This document shows, piece after piece, positions 41,322 to 41,746 of a stretch of 41,746 nucleotides of DNA. The stretch is taken from contig JABGOT010000145.1 of NCBI GenBank assembly GCA_018648985.1, positions 1 to 41,746 of the forward strand, in the 5' to 3' direction. Source of the stretch: Candidatus Ruthturnera sp. (GTDB taxonomy: Bacteria; Pseudomonadota; Gammaproteobacteria; PS1; Pseudothioglobaceae). The first letter of the stretch is position 1; every line of letters starts with the position of its first letter. The notes beneath the pieces are model-generated. The model saw nothing but the letters and a program-made list of their open reading frames with translations, was not told the DNA's origin and made no database searches. The position numbers were made by a program, and so were the translations under genes.

Positions 41322-41746
41322 TTATCTAAACGCTGGAGCGTACAAGATGCCACCTTTAATCCACAACTGGTTTACACCACGTGGAAGCTGGATCGGTGTT
41401 GACATACCAATGTTTCTCTCGAAACTTTCGCCATAGTTGCCCACTTGCGCAATAATGTTACGAGACCAATCTTTATCAAGACCTAAGCTTTCGTTAAGCT
41501 TACCAGATTTACCTTGTAATCTCTGTACACCAGGACTAGTAGAAGCGTCATCAATCGTAGCTGAAGTAATACCTAACTCTTCTGCTTCAATCATCGCGTT
41601 AAGTGACCATCTAACAATATTAAGCCAAGTGTTGTCGTCTTTACGCACAACTGGACCTAAAGGCTCTTTAGAGATAACGTCACCCAAAACTACAGCAGAA
41701 CTAGGATCTTTAAGTGTTGATCTAAGACCAGCAAGCTGAGATACGT
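41322..41746 (-). CDS. aapJ: General amino-acid ABC transporter substrate-binding protein (5' part beyond window)
   Basis: This is the C-terminal part of a periplasmic amino-acid binding protein. The frame is open to the right edge, so the start and signal peptide lie outside. It shows VISKEPLGPVVRKDDNTW, VRWSLNAMIEAEELGI, KSGKLNESLGLDKDWSRNII, NYGESFERN and the closing LWIKGGILYAPAFR, which match AapJ/BztA. It delivers substrate to AapQ-AapM. A strong hairpin directly after its stop suggests it is made in excess over the permeases. Confidence 0.93.
   Translation of the reverse strand, partial: VSQLAGLRSTLKDPSSAVVLGDVISKEPLGPVVRKDDNTWLNIVRWSLNAMIEAEELGITSATIDDASTSPGVQRLQGKSGKLNESLGLDKDWSRNIIAQVGNYGESFERNIGMSTPIQLPRGVNQLWIKGGILYAPAFR

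Noticed and set aside
1..41746. tRNA, rRNA, CRISPR array, insertion sequence, phage or attachment site
   Set aside because: No cloverleaf-like segments, regularly spaced repeats, transposase/integrase frames or long terminal repeats were seen on reading; a tRNAscan or Infernal run would be decisive.

Overview
This is an AT-rich stretch of a Gram-negative, probably gammaproteobacterial chromosome. The evidence is an outer-membrane biogenesis run (rseP-bamA-skp-lpxD), pdxA-ksgA-apaG-apaH in the enterobacterial order, ybeD-lipB-lipA, class Ia nrdAB with a yfaE-type ferredoxin and NrdR boxes, and selD-mnmH. Dense packing, low G+C, an exported DsrE-like sulfur protein and the overall gene mix resemble, from memory only, marine thiotrophic gammaproteobacteria of the SUP05/Thioglobus type. 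That placement is inference; no rRNA or marker gene is present to confirm it. I see no tRNA, rRNA, CRISPR, insertion sequence or phage gene.

Layout. 1-5355 (minus): DUF971 protein, rseP, bamA, skp, lpxD (lpxD cut by the window edge), an envelope-assembly operon. 5442-6254 (plus): dapF. 6251-9143 (minus): pdxA, ksgA, apaG, apaH. 9361-14023 (plus): a periplasmic adaptor and an AcrB-type RND pump, closed by a strong bidirectional terminator shared with the minus-strand ybeD-lipB-lipA operon (14102-15929). 16004-18714 (plus): MoxR-type AAA+ ATPase, a protein with an HEALH motif and a VWA-like domain, and a rhodanese. 18711-20978 (minus): pxpA, pxpB, pxpC for 5-oxoproline use.

21033-29740 (plus) is the longest co-directional run: an all-alpha dUTPase, then a complete MoxR/DUF58/Bat locus (MoxR ATPase, DUF58, small DUF4381-like membrane protein, two VWA membrane proteins, a lysine-rich TPR protein, BatD), then selD and mnmH for selenophosphate synthesis and tRNA 2-selenouridine. 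29737-33437 (minus): nrdA, nrdB, yfaE, preceded by a sigma70-like promoter whose -10 sits inside one of two NrdR boxes set 31 bp apart.

33760-35321: a fused ferredoxin/flavin reductase with an altered nucleotide-binding motif, divergent from an exported DsrE-like protein. 35398-37385 (minus): SH3/coiled-coil membrane protein, thioredoxin, hemH. 37648-38103 (minus): an unrecognised small protein with a winged-helix-like C-terminus. 38208-41746 (minus): a general amino-acid ABC transporter (aapJ partial, aapQ, aapM, aapP) with a strong intra-operon hairpin after aapJ.

The most interesting items are the NrdR/promoter architecture, the two separate MoxR-VWA modules (one physically joined to dUTPase and selenium genes), the small winged-helix-like protein, the altered reductase motif, and convergent gene pairs that share stop-codon bases. 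I did not find a clearly new multi-gene system; the two MoxR-VWA modules are the best candidates for undescribed function.
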